From Pleurotus djamor (lineage: Eukaryota > Basidiomycota > Agaricomycetes > Agaricales > Pleurotaceae): a DNA stretch of 37,168 nucleotides. Each line of letters starts with the position of its first letter. Within the stretch, counting starts at the first letter, position 1. Below the pieces are notes generated by a model. That model did no database searches and was not told where the DNA came from. It saw only the letters and a list, made by a program, of their open reading frames with translations. Of the stretch, positions 33,544 through 37,168 are shown one piece after another. The stretch covers positions 1 through 37,168 of the forward strand of contig JAPEVF010000353.1 in the NCBI GenBank assembly GCA_029747585.1. The letters are read 5' to 3'. Made by a program: the position numbers and the translations under genes.

Positions 33544-34995
33544 CTAGGGNGGCACGTTGTAGTCNGCACGTTTCCTAGCGAATACCCTCTGTAAACGGAT
33601 GAAAGTGATCTGCGAAGCGGCNAGGAGNTCCTCTCGNGCATTTGACTCGAGTTCNTCAACAAGTGACTCAGGGACTCCACTACCAAGAAGAAGCGGGCGG
33701 CCGGACAAGAGGAAAGCCTGAGAAAAGAGTCAACGANGGAAGGAAAAGGGAGNGAAATTCACCGACCAGAATATCCGCTTGCATCTCGTCTCCCCAGTGT
33801 TTCCACGGTTGGCGTTTNGACCAGGGACTTGTGGGGATCCAGTGGTCCTGGTAAACAACTTCCTCNAAGGCACCATGGGTAGCTACCCATCGATGAAGAT
33901 GATTCGCCGCATCGGGACTTCCACCTCGCTGGTTGACGGACATCTCAGCGAATGCGAGCCAGCGCGGCCACCATGGCTTGTCAACAATATGGATGGGTAC
34001 TTCAACGCGCTGGTAATTGTGGTCGTACACGTGGAAGTCGAATTCCATGAGTTCGATAAGGCCATTGGGACGAAGAATATGGGCGATGTGGTGGATCAAG
34101 CGGGCATAGTCCTTGATCTAGAAAAGGAGATTTCCGAGTGAGACGGGAGCATTCTGGCGATCCGGAAAAGGCAAGTAAGATCTCACCCCAGAGCTGATGA
34201 GCCTGCCGTGCACAAAGTCGAAGTCTCCGTAGAAGTGTTCCAGGCCTAGATTCAAGTCATCGACTTCACTCCTTGACGGATGATCAGTGGAAGGGACAAA
34301 TAGAAGANAAGGCGATCTAACCGGCAATTTGGGGGCATAATGCTAGGGAAAGACTCAGTACACGGGGTGATAATCAAGGGCGGTGGTACGTACGCGGATT
34401 GCATGGGGACCAGGTCAACAGCNACGCAGGACGAGTTGGGGAAATCACGAGCNACCTCCATAATCCTGATGTGGGGTAAGCTTCGATCGACGATGTAAGA
34501 GTAACTACGACNTACCAGCTACCGCTCCCACAGCCAAGGTCCAGGACGCGCTTGTCATCGCCGGGGAGAGCAGAGCCAAGGACATATCTGATGGGCGGTG
34601 GATACTTTCCCATAACCTCAATGAAGAGAAGATGCTGGCGGTCTAAACAGGCGTAAGACCGAAGGTAAGAATAGACTTTTTAAAGTAAATTTACCAAGAC
34701 GATCCAGCTCCTCGTCGTCGGCTGGTAGACTATAGACATCAGAGTAGTTGTTGAGACCCCTGCCATATTCCAATTTGAAGGCGGCGGCCTGCATTGAGCT
34801 AGTCATAGACACGATGGAAGGTGCAGGCGAGGACGACCGAGTCGATGCAGTGTATGAGGTAGCAGAGGTCATGTCGACGCTACGAGAAGGGCTAAAGAGG
34901 GAGTTGGATGGGTTGGATCGCATGTCATCGTCCTCCTCGCTGCTTGACTGCGGCGGCGGAGGCTGAGCGCGACGGCGAATAGCATTAGGAAGCAT
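33544..34995 (-). CDS. class I SAM-dependent methyltransferase
   Basis: Several exons on the minus strand, starting with 34695-34995 and 34516-34642. The first 90 or so residues are low in complexity (MLPNAIRRRAQPPPPQSSSE, then Ser-rich). The domain proper begins KLEYGRGLNNYSDVYSLPAD, a stretch common in fungal LaeA-like and related methyltransferases. Motif I is KRVLDLGCGSGSW, followed by VARDFPNSSCVAVDLVPMQ and LNLGLEHFYGDFDFVHGR. Then come LIHHIAHILRPNGLIELMEF and HIVDKPWWPRWLAFAEMSVN. The C-terminus reads SQITFIRLQRVFARKRADYN-VPP and a stop. The substrate is unknown. LaeA-like regulators are related, but the resemblance here is at the fold level only. Ns affect the third to last exons, so the middle introns are approximate. 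Confidence 0.82.
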
Positions 34996-36200
34996 GGCCT
35001 ACAATGAAGAGACTAACGCGGGGGAAATTTGGTAAAAAAACGGTGGCTGAGGATCAGAGCCCTATATATTCTGGAGGTCGGCGGACATGGTTAGACGACC
35101 GTCACAAACAAGTCACACAGCCGATCGCCGGGTGCTACCACGTTTATGGCACGTGGGACCGACCTGCCCTTCTCGGAATCTGGAGTTCTTCTTTCCCGAC
35201 CTCCGCCACTAACTGCGCTCGGTGAAGATCTCGAGCCAGATTGCATCGACGACCCTTGGCAATGGTTCCCATCTAAATCTGCAAGNCCGGATACGCTTGA
35301 TGACCTTTGCAGGTTCAACACCTTTCCCTCTCCAGTTCTCAGCCCGCCTAAGCATCGTGCTTTACGGATTCATGGCCATAATGCATTATGTCCTGCGATT
35401 TAAACTTACTTCCTGGTCAGCAAGTCCGGCTGACTCTTCTTTGCCTTTGCCCCCGTAACCGATGCCCCTGTGGCCCCCTCCATCAACATCAACCGGCGGA
35501 AGTATAAAATTTTTGCGACTTATTTCCTTTGTTCGTTTGCGCCGTCAGTCATAACGTCCAGCGCATCCNAACGCTACTGTGAACCTACTAAAATAGTCTC
35601 GCCGAAATCTCTCATCTATATGGGACCTCCTCCACATCTTTTTCTCATCCAAAAAAATGAAATCTTCCAAGTGTACCGACCGTTGATGATGGTCTCTAGC
35701 CGCAAGGATGCCGTCGGTTGAACCTAGTCTAACCCAATTCGCCATTCAATGATGCGTGCCCCGCCGTGCCAGTTCCGCAGAGCTCCGCTCGGCGCTCCCT
35801 GAAAATAGCAAACAAACTACCATCCCAGCGAGATTTGACCAGGGGCACTATTCGCACGCGCTAGGCCGTTCTCGGTATGTTCTACCTTAAAGCAANAAGG
35901 GGTGCNNCAAGTTCACNATATTGACGAGAGACTAGTAACCCATTTTTCCTGTTGACGACNTTCACTGCATCCAGCCCCATCCCGCCATCAGTTTCATCCT
36001 AGTACAAACGTTGTGCGCCCACAAGCCGCCATCATCAACTGAGCTTTGGCGACAATTATAGAGTACGTCATTTNTTACTACTGCTCCCGGAACGCCTCTT
36101 GGAGGGACCTAAGTAACCNACACTCACCAACAAGTATGCATCTAGTTCTACCGCCGACGCAAGCACGTATTTCCAGCTCCTCAGCNCCACGACACGACTA
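34996..36200. other. gene-poor stretch upstream of the methyltransferase
   Basis: About 1.2 kb in which I find no ORF with family resemblance on either strand, no RNA gene and no repeat. AATATATAGG on the minus strand (35061-35070) lies about 66 bases before the methyltransferase ATG and could be its TATA element. AGTATAAAA near 35500 is a second AT-rich site of unclear meaning. Confidence 0.45.
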
Positions 36201-37168
36201 TCTATCTTTNTCGATTCTTTATCTCTGTCNCTCAGGCTGTAGNTGAGGTCAGGCCGGCTTTCTACACTCGGNTGTACCCGATCCTCGTGCTCCTCATTTC
36301 CTCAACTCTCTGGAACCCAAAAGTCAGCAGACTCTCATCGGCTACTTCCATGCGNACGTTGAGTGTCTGTACGTCTAATCTTATCTNTNACACCTTGACA
36401 GGCCTACGAAGCTTCCCGTCGTATTGGACCATGAATACCTTGCCTCGCTGTCGTTCGAATACAATAGCTGTGGGATAGAAAGGCGCGCCACCATCAACAG
36501 CTGGNNTCTCGCCTAGCCTATCAACTCCGCCGTTTCCAGTTTTCTGTCAGTCCCTACCTTAAAACTACCCCGATCCTCTTTACTCGCACCGGGACTATGC
36601 TCACCACTTCTTCCGCTATTAAGGTCCGCGTTCCGATAGAACGANACGGTGAATAAGCCATGCATCTGCACAGGCTGTTGACCAAACCCAATCACGACGA
36701 GGCGAACGCCGTGCGTTAGATCGGCTATGTCAAATCCGTTATCGAACATTTCTTTGACAGTCCTCCCGTAAGCGNTCCCTCTAANTCNCAATGTNCGAGT
36801 CATNAGAGNCATACTGACGTTCATTCTTCTTCGTTATCANCCCTATAGCTCGNGGCATGCGTACCCTTTGNACTTGCTCTGTCCTCTNTTNTTTCAGNTG
36901 NCTATCTGATTCTTCCNGTCCATATGGGGCAGAATGGGNCATTTTCTCGAATANTGGAGGCCTGAATGAACTNNAGCACNGCCTGTACCTCCCCACGATC
37001 TCCTNCTCTTGACTCAGACTCTNNGGAATTCCCAACCACGACCCCTCTTCCGNATGGGGTCAAACCTTCTCAATCTTTCGCATTCCCTTTCTCAGTCGCT
37101 TTCTTACCCACAGAGTGTAAGCCTTCATCCAGATTTCTTGGGTTCGGGTTATTCCTGATTGACATNNT
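36200..37168 (-). CDS. unrecognised protein, fragmentary reading at right edge
   Basis: I do not recognise this gene. On the minus strand two stretches read like protein: AYGRTVKEMFDNGFDIADLT followed by HGVRLVVIGFGQQPVQMHGL (about 36620-36770), and FYPTAIVFERQRGKVFMVQY followed by DGKLRRPVK (about 36390-36480). The two are in different frames, so an intron or an error lies between them. A possible N-terminus (MSIRNNPNPRN) starts near 37164, next to the two Ns at the window's end. Ns are frequent, the exon structure cannot be resolved, and the boundaries given are only the limits of the coding-like region. Confidence 0.3.

Overview
The window is nuclear DNA of a filamentous basidiomycete fungus. 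The genes are dense and cut by many short introns (about 45-65 bases, GT...YAG). The encoded proteins (Dopey, Coq1 with its inserted segment, Ski2, a Snu114-type GTPase, an Agaricomycete-style P450) read like mushroom-forming fungi. No rRNA, tRNA, CRISPR array or recognisable transposon was found. Sequence quality is good up to about 29 kb, apart from a few isolated Ns beside G or C runs. From about 29.1 kb to the right edge Ns are frequent.

Left part (1-8.7 kb, minus strand): the 5' two-thirds or so of a DOP1/Dopey gene running off the left edge; ATP synthase subunit e; then a tandem pair of related genes for small secreted, cysteine-free, Gly/Lys/Ser-rich proteins with dibasic (Kex2-type) sites. 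Each copy lies in a duplicated unit of about 1.2 kb that also carries a conserved upstream block I cannot explain. This is the least ordinary part of the window.

Middle (9-18.6 kb, mostly plus strand): a 13-exon cytochrome P450, a GFA-family zinc protein, an Ies4-like INO80 subunit, a WD40 histone chaperone (HAT2/MSI1/RbAp48 family), a small RAMP4/SERP1 ER protein (minus strand) divergent from a BMT5 rRNA methyltransferase, and mitochondrial ribosomal protein uL10m.

Right part (18.9-37.2 kb, mostly minus strand): COQ1 polyprenyl diphosphate synthase, calnexin, the U5 snRNP GTPase SNU114, prefoldin subunit 1 (plus strand), the SKI2 RNA helicase, a class I SAM-dependent methyltransferase, a gene-poor stretch of about 1.2 kb, and traces of an unrecognised minus-strand gene at the right edge.

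Most genes are unlinked housekeeping functions (vesicle traffic, mitochondria, chromatin, splicing, RNA decay, protein folding). The two accessory elements are the secreted-protein pair and the neighbouring P450/GFA pair; nothing in the sequence proves that they work together. Exon joins were worked out by eye from splice signals, frame and family resemblance. Where I summed exons (ATP21, the secreted pair, P450, GFA, IES4-like, HAT2, RAMP4, BMT5, COQ1, CNX1, PFD1) the coding length divides by three, after removing one N each in BMT5 and the second secreted gene.
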